64,000 nt of DNA, from positions 1 to 64,000 of the forward strand of contig JANQEH010000153.1 in NCBI GenBank assembly GCA_028278455.1, read 5' to 3'. The notes under the pieces are model-generated. The model ran no database searches. It saw only the letters and a list, made by a program, of their open reading frames with translations, and was not told the origin of the DNA. Shown one piece after another: positions 17,823 to 27,821 of this stretch. The first letter of the stretch is position 1; the number at the start of each line of letters is the position of its first letter. The position numbers were made by a program, and so were the translations under genes. Source of the stretch: a bacterium (GTDB taxonomy: Bacteria; SM23-31).

Positions 17823-20057
17823 CTACTTTACGAAGGTATATGTATATTTCAGCATGAGAGCCCTGTTACCGCTTCGCGGGAGCATAGGATAGAGCTTCTT
17901 CCTGTCGGTATTGAAAGATTCATTGTATACCAGCCAGAGGTCATTACCTTCACTTTGATTATACCTGAACCTTATATTCGGTGTGAGTTGATCACTGCTG
18001 CTGTTATACTGAATAAAGCCGTTCAATGATAATTTCCTGTTCAAAGCTCCCTCTATCCGGAGCTGCGCCAGGTGTATATTGAACTCTTGGTTACGGTCAG
18101 AAAACCTACCTGCTTGATAGCTGTAATTTGCCCTCAAGTTCAGATACTTTGAAATACTCCAATTAGGTTCAATCCTGAATGACTGCATAGTACCGTCAAA
18201 GAACTCACCAAGTGTTAATACTATCCAGGTATTAATAAGTTTTCCCGGAGGTGTACTGAATCCACCCTCAAAGCGATGGTAAGTATAACTTCCTTCAGGA
18301 ATAACCGTGTTTTCGGGGAAATTAAGCGGATCCCTGATGTCCTCATACCAGACTTCAGCATCCGCAAATATAAATGATCCGTTCTTCCAGCTGATATCGG
18401 TTCCCCATTCCCCCCAACCGGATTCAATACTCCCGTCACTGTTTCTTGTTGATACGCTCCCAAGTATCTGCATTGGGCTGTATTTTCTAATTGGAGATTC
18501 ATCACTGGCATAAGGATCCCACTGAACCTGCCATGCGTAATCTGTAAAATCCTTACGTGTAGTATATCCCATCTCCGGGATAAAATCCTTCCCGGCCCTG
18601 GCGATCGATAAATTGTAATTCAATCCCATCCTTGTTCTTCTTTCCCAGAGAGCGCTGAATGATGATGCCGCAATAAAATCAAATGAATGATCCCGTGATA
18701 TATCCCGGTCTGCAGTTTGTGCCCATCTTAGTGTGAGATATTCATTATTAACTATTCTGAATATCCCGTCAAGGCCATATGCCAGGTTGTAACTTCCGTC
18801 ATCTCCGATCCTGCTTGTTAGAATTCCACCGGCGTAAGAGTTCTCGTTTATAACCTGTTTCCGCAGCCTCAATACACTGAAGTTCTCCGAAGGCAGTCCC
18901 TGATCTTTCTCTGTCTGCATACTGAATGCTCCAATATCCCATGGCCCCGACCTTCCCACCATCCGTATCCCCCCGAGGATCCGTACTGCCTTTCCGTCTT
19001 GAAGCCCTATCGTACGGCTGTGGAAAAGCCTGTCCCTGTCATATAATCCTGATGTCTTGAAATAAAATATTCCTGATCTCTCCTGAAAGAATCTCCTTTT
19101 TTCTGGGAAGAACAGTGAAAATCTGGACAGGTTGATCTGCTCATCGTCAGCTTCAATCTGGGCGAAATCCGTATTTACCGTCGCATCTAAAGTCAGATTA
19201 TTGGTAATATTATACTTGACATCCAGTCCGATCTCCTGATCATTTATATCGTCTGTGGTATAGCCGGTCTCACTCTCATTAAGCAGAGAATTTCGGGAGG
19301 TGCCACCAAGGAGATAGGGTGTAAAGTAAACAGGATTTTGCGATTTAATATTTTCGAGTACAGCCTCCATTGCCTGTGATGGAGTCTGGTTTACATAATC
19401 AGGCGATATCTCCGGGTAGATCATTATTTCATTTTTCCTGTCAATGTACCTGAATGTGATCAATCCAAGAGTAACAATATCACTCTCTACATTGAAACCG
19501 AGGCTTGAAAAGGGGATTTTCATCTCTGAGAACCAGCCTTCATCGGTTACCACAGATCTTACATCCCAGAATGTATTCCAGTCAATATTCGATTGATAAC
19601 CATCATTCGAAATAGCTTTATCACCTCTTATACCTGCAGGATTTGTCCAGAAACAGAGAGCATTTTCTTTGTCATTGAATGTGTCTACTACCAGGCAGAA
19701 TGTGTCGTCATTATTAGTTCTGTCCCGGTATAATGAATGTGTATGGATCATGTTAGGCTCTGAATCATAGAATCTGCCTGATGCATAAAGATAGTTTTCG
19801 TCATATGCAATCCTGATCTCAGTTCTTTCCGAATGTTCACCCCGGAATGTTGGCAGATACATTGTCAGGGGCAAAGGCTTTATATCATTCCAGGCCGGCT
19901 CATCACTTAGTCCATCCAGTATTATTTCACTTTCGATCCTGTCCAATTTCAGAGTTCCCTGTGCGACTGCCAGCCGGCAGGGTATTACATTAATTAATAC
20001 AATAATAAATGCGCAAAATATACTGCGCATCAAGATGCGATTTTCAAGTTCAACCAT
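17823..20057 (-). CDS. DUF5916 outer-membrane barrel protein with CBM9-like N-terminal domain
   Basis: A 744 aa exported protein. A signal peptide (cleavage near LAVAQ) is followed by a carbohydrate-binding family 9-like domain (IILDGLSDEPAWNDI, YDENYLYASGRFYD, TNPAGIRGDKAISNDG), then FSQ/FFPEKRRFFQERSGIF and a long region of alternating amphipathic strands ending in aromatic YTYTFVK, as expected for an outer-membrane barrel. Start at 20057 is supported by AAGGAG 7 nt upstream. It interrupts the PD40 array between C and B. Relatives are common in Bacteroidota and related phyla; their function is unproven. Confidence 0.85.
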   Translation of the reverse strand: MVELENRILMRSIFCAFIIVLINVIPCRLAVAQGTLKLDRIESEIILDGLSDEPAWNDIKPLPLTMYLPTFRGEHSERTEIRIAYDENYLYASGRFYDSEPNMIHTHSLYRDRTNNDDTFCLVVDTFNDKENALCFWTNPAGIRGDKAISNDGYQSNIDWNTFWDVRSVVTDEGWFSEMKIPFSSLGFNVESDIVTLGLITFRYIDRKNEIMIYPEISPDYVNQTPSQAMEAVLENIKSQNPVYFTPYLLGGTSRNSLLNESETGYTTDDINDQEIGLDVKYNITNNLTLDATVNTDFAQIEADDEQINLSRFSLFFPEKRRFFQERSGIFYFKTSGLYDRDRLFHSRTIGLQDGKAVRILGGIRMVGRSGPWDIGAFSMQTEKDQGLPSENFSVLRLRKQVINENSYAGGILTSRIGDDGSYNLAYGLDGIFRIVNNEYLTLRWAQTADRDISRDHSFDFIAASSFSALWERRTRMGLNYNLSIARAGKDFIPEMGYTTRKDFTDYAWQVQWDPYASDESPIRKYSPMQILGSVSTRNSDGSIESGWGEWGTDISWKNGSFIFADAEVWYEDIRDPLNFPENTVIPEGSYTYHRFEGGFSTPPGKLINTWIVLTLGEFFDGTMQSFRIEPNWSISKYLNLRANYSYQAGRFSDRNQEFNIHLAQLRIEGALNRKLSLNGFIQYNSSSDQLTPNIRFRYNQSEGNDLWLVYNESFNTDRKKLYPMLPRSGNRALMLKYTYTFVK

Positions 20058-20108
20058 TGTACTGCTCCTTAATAATAAATGATACCTGATACAAACTGTA
20101 TTTTATTG

Positions 20109-21062
20109 CTATTTAATTCCTTTCGGTTTGAGAGTGTCGATTATCTTACTGTCTATCCAATACGTCTTACCGATGTCATCATTGGGATAATACTTGAGAT
20201 AGAAAAAATATTTTCCATCAGGGGTAAGCTGAGGACAGTTCTCGTTTGCGTCACTATTGATCACAGGCCCCATGTTTATCAGCTCTGTCCAAGTCCCATC
20301 TTTTTTCCTGAAACTTACGTATAGATCACTTTCCCCATTATTGTCCGGCCTGTTCCAGCAGGATACGACAAGAAAACTTTCATCAGGAGATACACACATG
20401 TCTCCTTCTGAATACTCTGTATTAACAGATCTTCCCAGGTTTACTGGTACGCTGTATTTACCGTTAATAAACCTGATACGATGCAGGTCACCCTTTCCAA
20501 CATTTCTTTCATTTGTCTGGTTAAAATAGATCGTTCCATTATATGCGATCCCCGGATATCCTGAAATAAGAAATCCCTCATCTGTTTCAACCGGCATAGC
20601 CTCACTCCAACCATCTTCAGTGCGGTATGCATACCATAGATAGGATCTCTCTTCCTTAACCGTATTCCCCGGGAGAGGTCTCCAGGAACGCCAGAATGCC
20701 CTGTAGCCGTCGGGGGATAGACTTATATCGTTGTCTGTATGATCACTATCGAATGGAAGTATCTCAGGTTCACCCCAGACATTATTAGTCCTTCTCATCC
20801 ACACTAATTCAAAATCTCCGTTCCAGTCTATATCGGCTACAAAATAATATTCACTGCCGCAGGGTGAAAATACCGAGCAGAATGAGCTTTTATATCTAGA
20901 CAATACTTCCGGGGCAAAGTTTTTTGCTGTCATCCCTGGAGGTGTTTGCCCCAGGTATGGGCCTCTGAGTACAGGGAACTCGGAGGTTGCTTTTTGAGCA
21001 AAAGAATCTCCACTCATAAACATCGCTGCAATGATCAGTGCTATTATAGATCTTTTATTCAT
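20109..21062 (-). CDS. PD40 beta-propeller protein C
   Basis: A 317 aa secreted protein with a cleavable signal (MSGDSFAQ) rather than a lipobox. Signature: RGPYLGQTPPGMTAKNFAPE. It has the subfamily marks shared with G and I: SWRPLPG in blade 2 and NNGESDLYVSFR in blade 4. Its start overlaps the stop of D by 4 nt (ATGA), so the two are translationally coupled. The last strand reads GKTYWIDSKIIDTLKP. Confidence 0.87.
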   Translation of the reverse strand: MNKRSIIALIIAAMFMSGDSFAQKATSEFPVLRGPYLGQTPPGMTAKNFAPEVLSRYKSSFCSVFSPCGSEYYFVADIDWNGDFELVWMRRTNNVWGEPEILPFDSDHTDNDISLSPDGYRAFWRSWRPLPGNTVKEERSYLWYAYRTEDGWSEAMPVETDEGFLISGYPGIAYNGTIYFNQTNERNVGKGDLHRIRFINGKYSVPVNLGRSVNTEYSEGDMCVSPDESFLVVSCWNRPDNNGESDLYVSFRKKDGTWTELINMGPVINSDANENCPQLTPDGKYFFYLKYYPNDDIGKTYWIDSKIIDTLKPKGIK

Positions 21063-22015
21063 TTTCCTTTCCGCCTTTCTATATGACTTTTAATCTCTTC
21101 GATGATCTTTGCATCTATCCAGAAGATATCAGCGTCTCCTCTTCGTCTGCTTGTGAAGAAAAGATACTTACCATCTAAAGTTACACTGGGACATATTTCA
21201 CCTGATGTAGAGTTCACCTTCGGTCCCATATTAACTGCTTTTGTCCATTTCCCGCTTTCAACTCTGAAGGAGATATATAAGTCCTGTCCGCCTATTGTGT
21301 CATCCCTGTCCTTCGAGCTGAAAATAATATAACTTTCATCCTGAGCGACATAGGAATCCCAGTCATGTTTTCCGCTGTTGACTGAAAGATCAAGTACCTC
21401 GGGTTTTTGATACTGATCATCGATAAATCTGGAAACATAAATATCACAGCCTCCATGCCCGTCAATTCTTTCAGAGAAGAAATAAAGATTACCGTTCGTT
21501 GACACCGAGGGATAATTCTCACTTTTATCTGTGTTGATGACGGATCCTATATTTTCGGGATCAGACCATTTAATTCCGGAAAGCCTGTTTATGTAGTAGA
21601 TATCAAGCCTGCTAAGCATATTACCCCCGGGTTTTGCTGGCCTGTTAGAGCCGAAGAATATTGTATTGCCGTCAGGTGAGATCGTAAAATCCCTGTCGGT
21701 ATATTTCCCGGAAAAGGGGAGAGGTGCAGGTCTCGTCCATATACCATTGGATTCATGTGTACAGAAGATGGACATTTTCCCGTTATGCAGCCTGTTGAAG
21801 TAGAACTCTTTACCATCCATAGTAAAAGCTGCGCACATCTCCGGTTCATCTATTATGGAAATGATACCGTCCATGAATATTTCAGCCATTTCAGACGGCG
21901 CTTTTTGTCCTAAATATGCCCCGCTCAGGACGGGAAAGCGCTCCTGCACAGTAAAGGAATATAAAAATAAGGCCACTGAAAATACTGTAACGGTATATAA
22001 TGACTTCTTTAACAT
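21059..22015 (-). CDS. PD40 beta-propeller protein D
   Basis: A 318 aa secreted protein (signal MLKKSLYTVTVFSVALFLYSF). Signature SGAYLGQKAPSEMAEIFMDG is changed from the PPGM form, making D one of the divergent members. Blades: FTMDGKEFYF, ISPDGNTIFF, VSTNGNLYFF, DDTIGGQDLYISFR, VTLDGKYLFF and finally ADIFWIDAKIIEEIK. It overlaps C by 4 nt and follows E after 11 nt. Confidence 0.86.
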   Translation of the reverse strand: MLKKSLYTVTVFSVALFLYSFTVQERFPVLSGAYLGQKAPSEMAEIFMDGIISIIDEPEMCAAFTMDGKEFYFNRLHNGKMSIFCTHESNGIWTRPAPLPFSGKYTDRDFTISPDGNTIFFGSNRPAKPGGNMLSRLDIYYINRLSGIKWSDPENIGSVINTDKSENYPSVSTNGNLYFFSERIDGHGGCDIYVSRFIDDQYQKPEVLDLSVNSGKHDWDSYVAQDESYIIFSSKDRDDTIGGQDLYISFRVESGKWTKAVNMGPKVNSTSGEICPSVTLDGKYLFFTSRRRGDADIFWIDAKIIEEIKSHIERRKGK

Positions 22016-22026
22016 TATTTCCCCTG

Positions 22027-22989
22027 TTATTTTATATCAGCCGGTTTGAATGTATCAATTATTCTCGCATCAACCCAGTAAATATCCTGATTCCCGTTTC
22101 CCGGGCTGTTCATTATCTTAATTTTCTCTTCAAGAGTGATCGGATTCTCAGAGTAATCCTTATGGATCGTTCTGCGACTCGAGAAGAAGAAGTATTTACC
22201 GTCTGATGTAACAAATGGATAAACGTCAGAGGCGATAGAATTTATTTTATCTCCCATATTTACTGCATTGGTCCATGAACCGTCTTCTCTTCTAAAACTG
22301 ATGAAAATATCCCAGCTTCCATAGCCGTCATCCCTCCTGCAGAACATCAGATTGCTTTCGTCAGGCGCAATAAACGGATCCTGCTCAGAGTATCTTTCGG
22401 TACTAACTGAATTGCCCAGTTTCTCCATCTCAGAATAGCTGCCGTTCACAAATCTGGATAACCACATGTCATTTTCATGTGCCAAATACAGATTACCGTT
22501 AGCCGCTATTGTAGGGTATCCCTGGATTTCCGGATCAAGGGATTTCAATTCCCCCCATCCCGTCTCAGTTTTTTCCGAAATACTTATTTTCCAGATTGTC
22601 TGGGGATCGTTTACCCCGTAAATGGGATCCGGTGAGCATACAAACATTCTCTGACCGTCGGGAGATATATCAAAACACTCGATTACTTTGCCGGAGAAAT
22701 GGGCAATAACCTGTTCGGTCCAGCGCCCATTAATCTCTTTCATGGTAGTGATCACCGGAAACGGAGCGCCCCAGATCTGCAGGAACAGTTCCTTGCCATC
22801 AGGTGAAAATACAATTTTAAACTCATCATGACAGGTTGAAATTATACCGGGGGCAAATATTTCCGGAGTCATTCCCGGCGGTTTCTGACCAAGATAGGGA
22901 CCGATCAGCTTGCTGTCTTCATCCTTGCTGCTGCATCTGATCAGCGATAATAGTAGCATTAAAAATACTATAAGATTTCGTATTCTCAT
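22027..22989 (-). CDS. PD40 beta-propeller lipoprotein E
   Basis: A 320 aa lipoprotein (MRIRNLIVFLMLLLSLIRC). The frame is open further upstream, but ATG at 22989 is preceded by AGGTGA and gives a proper signal. Signature GPYLGQKPPGMTPEIFAPG. It belongs with H and L: these three carry an insertion before the last strand (YSENPITLEEKIKI, then SPGNGNQDIYWV) that other members lack. Thirteen nt separate it from F. Confidence 0.87.
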   Translation of the reverse strand: MRIRNLIVFLMLLLSLIRCSSKDEDSKLIGPYLGQKPPGMTPEIFAPGIISTCHDEFKIVFSPDGKELFLQIWGAPFPVITTMKEINGRWTEQVIAHFSGKVIECFDISPDGQRMFVCSPDPIYGVNDPQTIWKISISEKTETGWGELKSLDPEIQGYPTIAANGNLYLAHENDMWLSRFVNGSYSEMEKLGNSVSTERYSEQDPFIAPDESNLMFCRRDDGYGSWDIFISFRREDGSWTNAVNMGDKINSIASDVYPFVTSDGKYFFFSSRRTIHKDYSENPITLEEKIKIMNSPGNGNQDIYWVDARIIDTFKPADIK

Positions 22990-23002
22990 TTTTTCACCTG
23001 AT

Positions 23003-23956
23003 TTATTTAATGCCATCCGGTTTAAGGCTCTCGATAATCCGTGCATCAATCCAGTAAATACTTCCGTCCTCACTCCTGTTACTCGTAAAAAACAGGTACT
23101 TCCCGTCTGGTGTTACATACGGCCTGAATTCATATTCACTCGAGTTAACATCAGGCCCCATATTTATCATCTCAGTCCATGATCCATCCTCTTTCATGAA
23201 GCTGATATAAAGATCGTATTTTCCGAGTCCTCCCGGTTTGTTCTGGCATACGATCAGGTAGCTTTCATCCGGGGCGATCCACGGATCCTGGTCGCTTCCC
23301 GATGTATTTATAACCGGGCCCAGATTTTCAGGGGGACCGTATTTACCGTCTTGGTTTCTTGATCGGTAAACATCCGACCTCCCGTAACCTCCGACACGAC
23401 TGCTCATATAATAAATAGTCCCGTTCAACGCTGTTGCGGGGTAGTTTTCATAGTACTTGTTAGTATTGATCGATCTTCCAAGCATTATCGGTTCGGTCCA
23501 GCCGTTTTCCTGCAGGCTGGTTACCCAGATATTTGCCTGTTCGAGAAGCCGGCTTGTCGTTTTATCGGGAGATTTTAATGTCGTGAAGTACAAGATCTGG
23601 CCACCGGGACCTACGGTGAAATTGTACGGCATATATTCGCTGAACGGGGCGATCTCAGGTTTTGTCCACCTGCCGTCTTTAAGGTATGTAACGTAAGTCG
23701 GCCTCAGCCTCCAGTCAGTCCCTCTTCTCATTGAAGTGAATAAATATACAGTCCCGTCATTTAAGAATCCCGAGCATCCATGACCTTCATTTTTATTGAA
23801 TAAACCGGGAGGATCGAATAATTCAGCCTTCATTCCCGGAGGATCCTGCCCGAGATAGGGTCCTGACAATACAGGGAAAGATCTTTCCTGTGAATAAACA
23901 TTTATAGAAGAAAGTAGGGTGCATACCGTCACTAATAAAAATATACGCTTTTTCAT
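23003..23956 (-). CDS. PD40 beta-propeller protein F
   Basis: A 317 aa secreted protein with signal MKKRIFLLVTVCTLLSSINVYSQ split before ERSFPVLSG; signature GPYLGQDPPGMKAELFDPPG. CSGFLNDGT in blade 1 and the GGLGKYDLYISF blade link it to B. Other blades: GGYGRSDVYRS, IAPDESYLIV, VTPDGKYLFFTS. The end is GSIYWIDARIIESLKPDGIK. It follows G after 11 nt in the same operon. Confidence 0.87.
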   Translation of the reverse strand: MKKRIFLLVTVCTLLSSINVYSQERSFPVLSGPYLGQDPPGMKAELFDPPGLFNKNEGHGCSGFLNDGTVYLFTSMRRGTDWRLRPTYVTYLKDGRWTKPEIAPFSEYMPYNFTVGPGGQILYFTTLKSPDKTTSRLLEQANIWVTSLQENGWTEPIMLGRSINTNKYYENYPATALNGTIYYMSSRVGGYGRSDVYRSRNQDGKYGPPENLGPVINTSGSDQDPWIAPDESYLIVCQNKPGGLGKYDLYISFMKEDGSWTEMINMGPDVNSSEYEFRPYVTPDGKYLFFTSNRSEDGSIYWIDARIIESLKPDGIK

Positions 23957-23967
23957 TAAATCATTCC

Positions 23968-24897
23968 TTATTTTATATGTTCAGGCCTGAATTTTTCTAT
24001 GATTTTTGCGTCGATCCAATATGTCTGGCCTATATCGCCGACACTTAAATAAAAAAGGTATTTACCGTCTGGTGAAAGTGTTGCACAATTTTCATTGTCT
24101 TCTGTATTTACCGGAGCCCCCATGTTTTCCAAAGGAGTCCAGTCACCGTTTTTCATACGAAAACTGATATATAGATCGCTTTCGCCTTTGTTTTCCGGGA
24201 GATCCCAGCATGACACAATAAGGTAGCTTTCATCAGGGGCAACAAACGTATCACCTATACTCTCCGGATAACCAGGCATTGTTATAACAAACTCAGGACT
24301 ACCGTATTCTCCATCAACCAGGCGCGATTTATATACACTATTGACCTTATCTCTGATATGAGCAAAATAAAGTGTACCATTGTTTGATATACCTATATCT
24401 CCGGTCCTCAGATAGGCGCCGCCGCATTTTAAAGGTTCTTTCTCACTCCAGGTACCGTCACTATTCCGATGGGTATACCAGATATACAGATGTTTTTCAT
24501 TCTTCGTGAAATCAGGCAGTTGTCTTCCGGATCTAAAGAACATTCTGAAGCCATCAGAAGTAATACGAACATCATTCTCGCTATGGATACCTGAAAAAGG
24601 CACCGTTTCAGGTTTTGTCCATGTATTATTAACTTTTCGAGTGAACATGATCTTATCAATTTTCTTTGCAGGTTCGAATCTTGAAAAATATATTTCATTG
24701 CCGCAGGGAGTAAAAGCTGTACTGAAAGTATGGATTCCCATTGAGAAAACATCAGGGGCAAACAGCTCAGGTGTCATTCCCGGGGGATCCTGCCCGAGGT
24801 AGGGGCCCGAGAGAACAGGGAAATTATTTGTATTGCCACATCCAATATAAATTATTGTGAACAGAATGCAGCAGAACATCAGTTTTTTGTTATTCAA
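23968..24897 (-). CDS. PD40 beta-propeller lipoprotein G
   Basis: A 309 aa lipoprotein (MNNKKLMFCCILFTIIYIGC, lipobox IYIGC). Signature SGPYLGQDPPGMTPELFAPD. Like C, I and J it has FTPCGNEIYF in blade 1 (SPCG-type instead of SPDG) and a GESDLYISFR blade. The last strand is GQTYWIDAKIIEKF. Spacing to both neighbours is 11 nt, the commonest gap in this array. Confidence 0.87.
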   Translation of the reverse strand: MNNKKLMFCCILFTIIYIGCGNTNNFPVLSGPYLGQDPPGMTPELFAPDVFSMGIHTFSTAFTPCGNEIYFSRFEPAKKIDKIMFTRKVNNTWTKPETVPFSGIHSENDVRITSDGFRMFFRSGRQLPDFTKNEKHLYIWYTHRNSDGTWSEKEPLKCGGAYLRTGDIGISNNGTLYFAHIRDKVNSVYKSRLVDGEYGSPEFVITMPGYPESIGDTFVAPDESYLIVSCWDLPENKGESDLYISFRMKNGDWTPLENMGAPVNTEDNENCATLSPDGKYLFYLSVGDIGQTYWIDAKIIEKFRPEHIK

Positions 24898-24908
24898 AAA
24901 TCTATCCC

Positions 24909-25892
24909 TTATTTCAACTCATCAGGTCTGAGGCCTTCAATTATCTTTGCGCTTACCCAGAAAACATCTTCGCTTCCGTGTCCCGGCTGGCCAAGAATCT
25001 CTAATTTTCGTGCAAGAGTCAGCGGTGGATTGGAGTACCGGGGGAGTGTCCGTTCCATACTGGAAAAGAACAGGTATTTACCATCGGGTGTTACCCACGG
25101 GCATCCTTCACCTGATTCCTTTGAATTCACTCCCTCGCCTAAGTTCTGAGGCTCAGTCCAAATGCCGTCATTCTTCCGGTAACTTACGTAAAGATCACCG
25201 TATCCATTACTGCCGGGCCTGAAAGACTGGAAGATGATATAACTTTCATCAGGCGCTATATAAGGATCGTTCTCCCAGTGCTCAGTATTTACAGGTGCAG
25301 GAAGTCTTTCTGCCTTGCTATAGCCCCCGTCTGTATAACGCGAATAATAAATATCCCCTTTATTGTTCTCAGCACGCTTAAAAAAGTATATGTTTCCATT
25401 ATTAGCTATTGTGGGACATGCTCCCCTTAGATCCGGGATTTTCTCCGGCTTTCCCCAACCGTTTCCGCTTCGACTGATCACCCAGATAGTCCAGTGATCG
25501 AGGGCAGGTCCGTTGCCGGATGGCGGAGCGCTCCAGCTTATCAGGATCTTATTACCATCAGGGGACAGGGAGCACTTACCGTCGTAATTACCGGAAAATC
25601 CGGCAACTTCAGGTGCTGTCCAGCCACCGTTCAATTCTTTCATGGTTAATGTCATTCCATGTGGGGGGCCCATCATTCTCCAGAATAGTTCTTTTCCGTC
25701 CGGAGTAAATGAAACACCGTGTTCCTCATATCCTGTAGATATCAGTCCCGGTGCAAAAATCTCCCTCTGCATACCAGGTGGATCCTGACCTAAATAAGGA
25801 CCATGTAATGCTGGTAGTTCTGATTCTTTGTCGCAGCCAGAAGTAATTAGAAACGACAGTATAATAATTTTGCAGAACATTGTTTTCTTCAT
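24909..25892 (-). CDS. PD40 beta-propeller lipoprotein H
   Basis: A 327 aa lipoprotein (MKKTMFCKIIILSFLITSGC). ATG at 25892, 10 nt after gene I, has AAAGGGA upstream and is preferred to an in-frame ATG at 25916. Signature HGPYLGQDPPGMQREIFAPG. It has the E/H/L insertion (YSNPPLTLARKLEI, QPGHGSEDVFWV). Other blades: FTPDGKELFW, LSPDGNKILI, IAPDESYIIF, VTPDGKYLFF. Confidence 0.87.
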   Translation of the reverse strand: MKKTMFCKIIILSFLITSGCDKESELPALHGPYLGQDPPGMQREIFAPGLISTGYEEHGVSFTPDGKELFWRMMGPPHGMTLTMKELNGGWTAPEVAGFSGNYDGKCSLSPDGNKILISWSAPPSGNGPALDHWTIWVISRSGNGWGKPEKIPDLRGACPTIANNGNIYFFKRAENNKGDIYYSRYTDGGYSKAERLPAPVNTEHWENDPYIAPDESYIIFQSFRPGSNGYGDLYVSYRKNDGIWTEPQNLGEGVNSKESGEGCPWVTPDGKYLFFSSMERTLPRYSNPPLTLARKLEILGQPGHGSEDVFWVSAKIIEGLRPDELK

Positions 25893-25902
25893 TGTTTTCC
25901 CT

Positions 25903-26862
25903 TTATTTTGAATCAACTGGCCTAAAAGTCTCTATAATCTTCGCATCTACCCAGTACGTATCGCATGAAGCAACATCATTTGATACGTGAACTCTCATAA
26001 AGAATATGTATTTCTCATCAGGACTGAGCATTGCATTGTTTTCGTTATAAATTGTATTTACAGGTTCCCCCATGTTCCTTAAAGCTGACCATGTTCCATC
26101 TTTTTCACGAAAACTGATATAGAGATCACTTTCTCCACTATTTTCCGGTCTGTCCCAGCCAGCTACAATAATAAAACTTTTATCCGCCGCCACACATACA
26201 TCACCCTCTATATACTCTGTATTTAAAACACTGCCCAAACTCACAGGAAATGAGTAGCTGCCGTTCACGAATTCAGACATATATGTATCAGCATTGCCCT
26301 TATCGTTTTCTCCCCTGTATCTGAAAAATAATGTTCCGTCACTGGAGATAGAAGGATGGCCTGCCGGCAGGTATTCACCGTCGTATATTACAGGTTCGGC
26401 TTCACTCCATCCGGTATTGTATCTGCGCACATTCCAGATGTAAGAAGTAAATTCAGGATCAATTTTTCCAGGTAACGGTCTCCAAGATTTGAAAAATATC
26501 CTGTATCCGTCATGACTAATACAAAGATTATTGCTTACATGGTCTGAATTGAATGATACAGGTTCGGGTTCAGTCCATACGTTTCCAACCATTCTCATTG
26601 ACATGATTTGATCTGTCTTTTTCTCCAGATCAGAAACCGTGTAATAGAATTCCCGACCGCAAGGAGAGAAAACACAGTCATAAGCCCATTCCGGTTGTTT
26701 TTTTGATAGAATTTTCTGGGCAAATATCTCCGGTGTCAATCCGGGCGGTTTCTGCCCGAAGTATGCTCCGTGATAACCGGTTGGCCTGCTATTCAGCTTA
26801 AAACCGCTCGAAATACTTAAAACAATTATTAGAGCGGCCATCTTTATTTTAGTGATTCTCAT
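25903..26862 (-). CDS. PD40 beta-propeller protein I
   Basis: A 319 aa secreted protein (signal MRITKIKMAALIIVLSISSG). Signature HGAYFGQKPPGLTPEIFAQK. FSPCGREFYY, SWRPLPGK and NSGESDLYISFR put it in the C/G/I/J subfamily. The ATG overlaps the stop of J by 4 nt. The closing strand CDTYWVDAKIIETFRP keeps the array pattern. Confidence 0.87.
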   Translation of the reverse strand: MRITKIKMAALIIVLSISSGFKLNSRPTGYHGAYFGQKPPGLTPEIFAQKILSKKQPEWAYDCVFSPCGREFYYTVSDLEKKTDQIMSMRMVGNVWTEPEPVSFNSDHVSNNLCISHDGYRIFFKSWRPLPGKIDPEFTSYIWNVRRYNTGWSEAEPVIYDGEYLPAGHPSISSDGTLFFRYRGENDKGNADTYMSEFVNGSYSFPVSLGSVLNTEYIEGDVCVAADKSFIIVAGWDRPENSGESDLYISFREKDGTWSALRNMGEPVNTIYNENNAMLSPDEKYIFFMRVHVSNDVASCDTYWVDAKIIETFRPVDSK

Positions 26863-27821
26863 TTTCTAAAAACTTCAAGTTTAAGTTCATCTATAATCTT
26901 CGCGTATACCCAGTAGAAATCAGCACTATCAGCTTCAGGATCAAACCGGGTGAAGAATAAATATTTGCCGTCGGGAGTAACCTGCGGGCAGTATTCCACA
27001 AGTTCAGTATTTATCGTTTCTCCCAGATTTATTTCTTCACTCCAGCTGTCGTCATTCAGTCTGAATGTTATGTACAGATCACCCCATCTGCTCCCTCTTG
27101 TATTGTCGGGGTGTCTCGAACAGGAGATGATCATATAGCTTTCATCAGGCGCAACATACAGATCGCCTTCAGTATTGATGGAATCAACGGCGGAGAATAC
27201 ATGTTGGGGTGCTCCGTATTTTCCATCAACAGGCTTAGACCGGTATATTCCGCCTTTATCTTTTCCCCTCACAGGAAAGTAAAGGTTCATATTTTCAGCC
27301 ATTGATGGGTATATTGAAATCACAGGTTTATCCCCGCACAACAGCGGTTGAGGTTTACCCCAACCATTTTCAGTTCTTTCAGCGAACCATAGGAAAGCTT
27401 CGTTGTCAGGTTTTTCCCAACCGGGGAGGTCTCTGAAAGATCTGAATATGATCGTTTTACCGTCAGGCGAAAGACACATATCGTTATCCCAGGTCTCGCT
27501 GTTTATTGATAAGAGTACAGGCTTAGTCCATTTATCATTGATTCTTCTCATTCTCTTGATTCCGCCAGAAAGGTCATCCGCCTTCTCAAAATGAACAAAA
27601 TAGAATTCATTGCCGTCAGGTGAGAAAACAGTACCGAATGCCCTCATGGATTCTGTGTTCAGTAATCCCGGAACGAAAATTTCCGGAATTATTCCCGGAG
27701 GTTTTTGACCGAGATATGATCCTCTCAGATTTAGGTATTCATCATTCTGGATATCGCATCCAATGAGAAGAATGATGGCTAGTAGGATATAATATGTATT
27801 GAGTTTGTTCTTGGGATCCAT
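26859..27821 (-). CDS. PD40 beta-propeller lipoprotein J
   Basis: A 320 aa lipoprotein (YYILLAIILLIGC). Signature RGSYLGQKPPGIIPEIFVPG. It resembles I in blades 1-3 (FRSFRDLPGWEKP corresponds to the SWRPLPG segment) but blade 4 has lost GESD (RGSRWGDLYITFR). Its ATG shares one base with the stop of K (TAATG), so the two are coupled. Closing strand: ADFYWVYAKIIDEL. Confidence 0.87.
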   Translation of the reverse strand: MDPKNKLNTYYILLAIILLIGCDIQNDEYLNLRGSYLGQKPPGIIPEIFVPGLLNTESMRAFGTVFSPDGNEFYFVHFEKADDLSGGIKRMRRINDKWTKPVLLSINSETWDNDMCLSPDGKTIIFRSFRDLPGWEKPDNEAFLWFAERTENGWGKPQPLLCGDKPVISIYPSMAENMNLYFPVRGKDKGGIYRSKPVDGKYGAPQHVFSAVDSINTEGDLYVAPDESYMIISCSRHPDNTRGSRWGDLYITFRLNDDSWSEEINLGETINTELVEYCPQVTPDGKYLFFTRFDPEADSADFYWVYAKIIDELKLEVFRK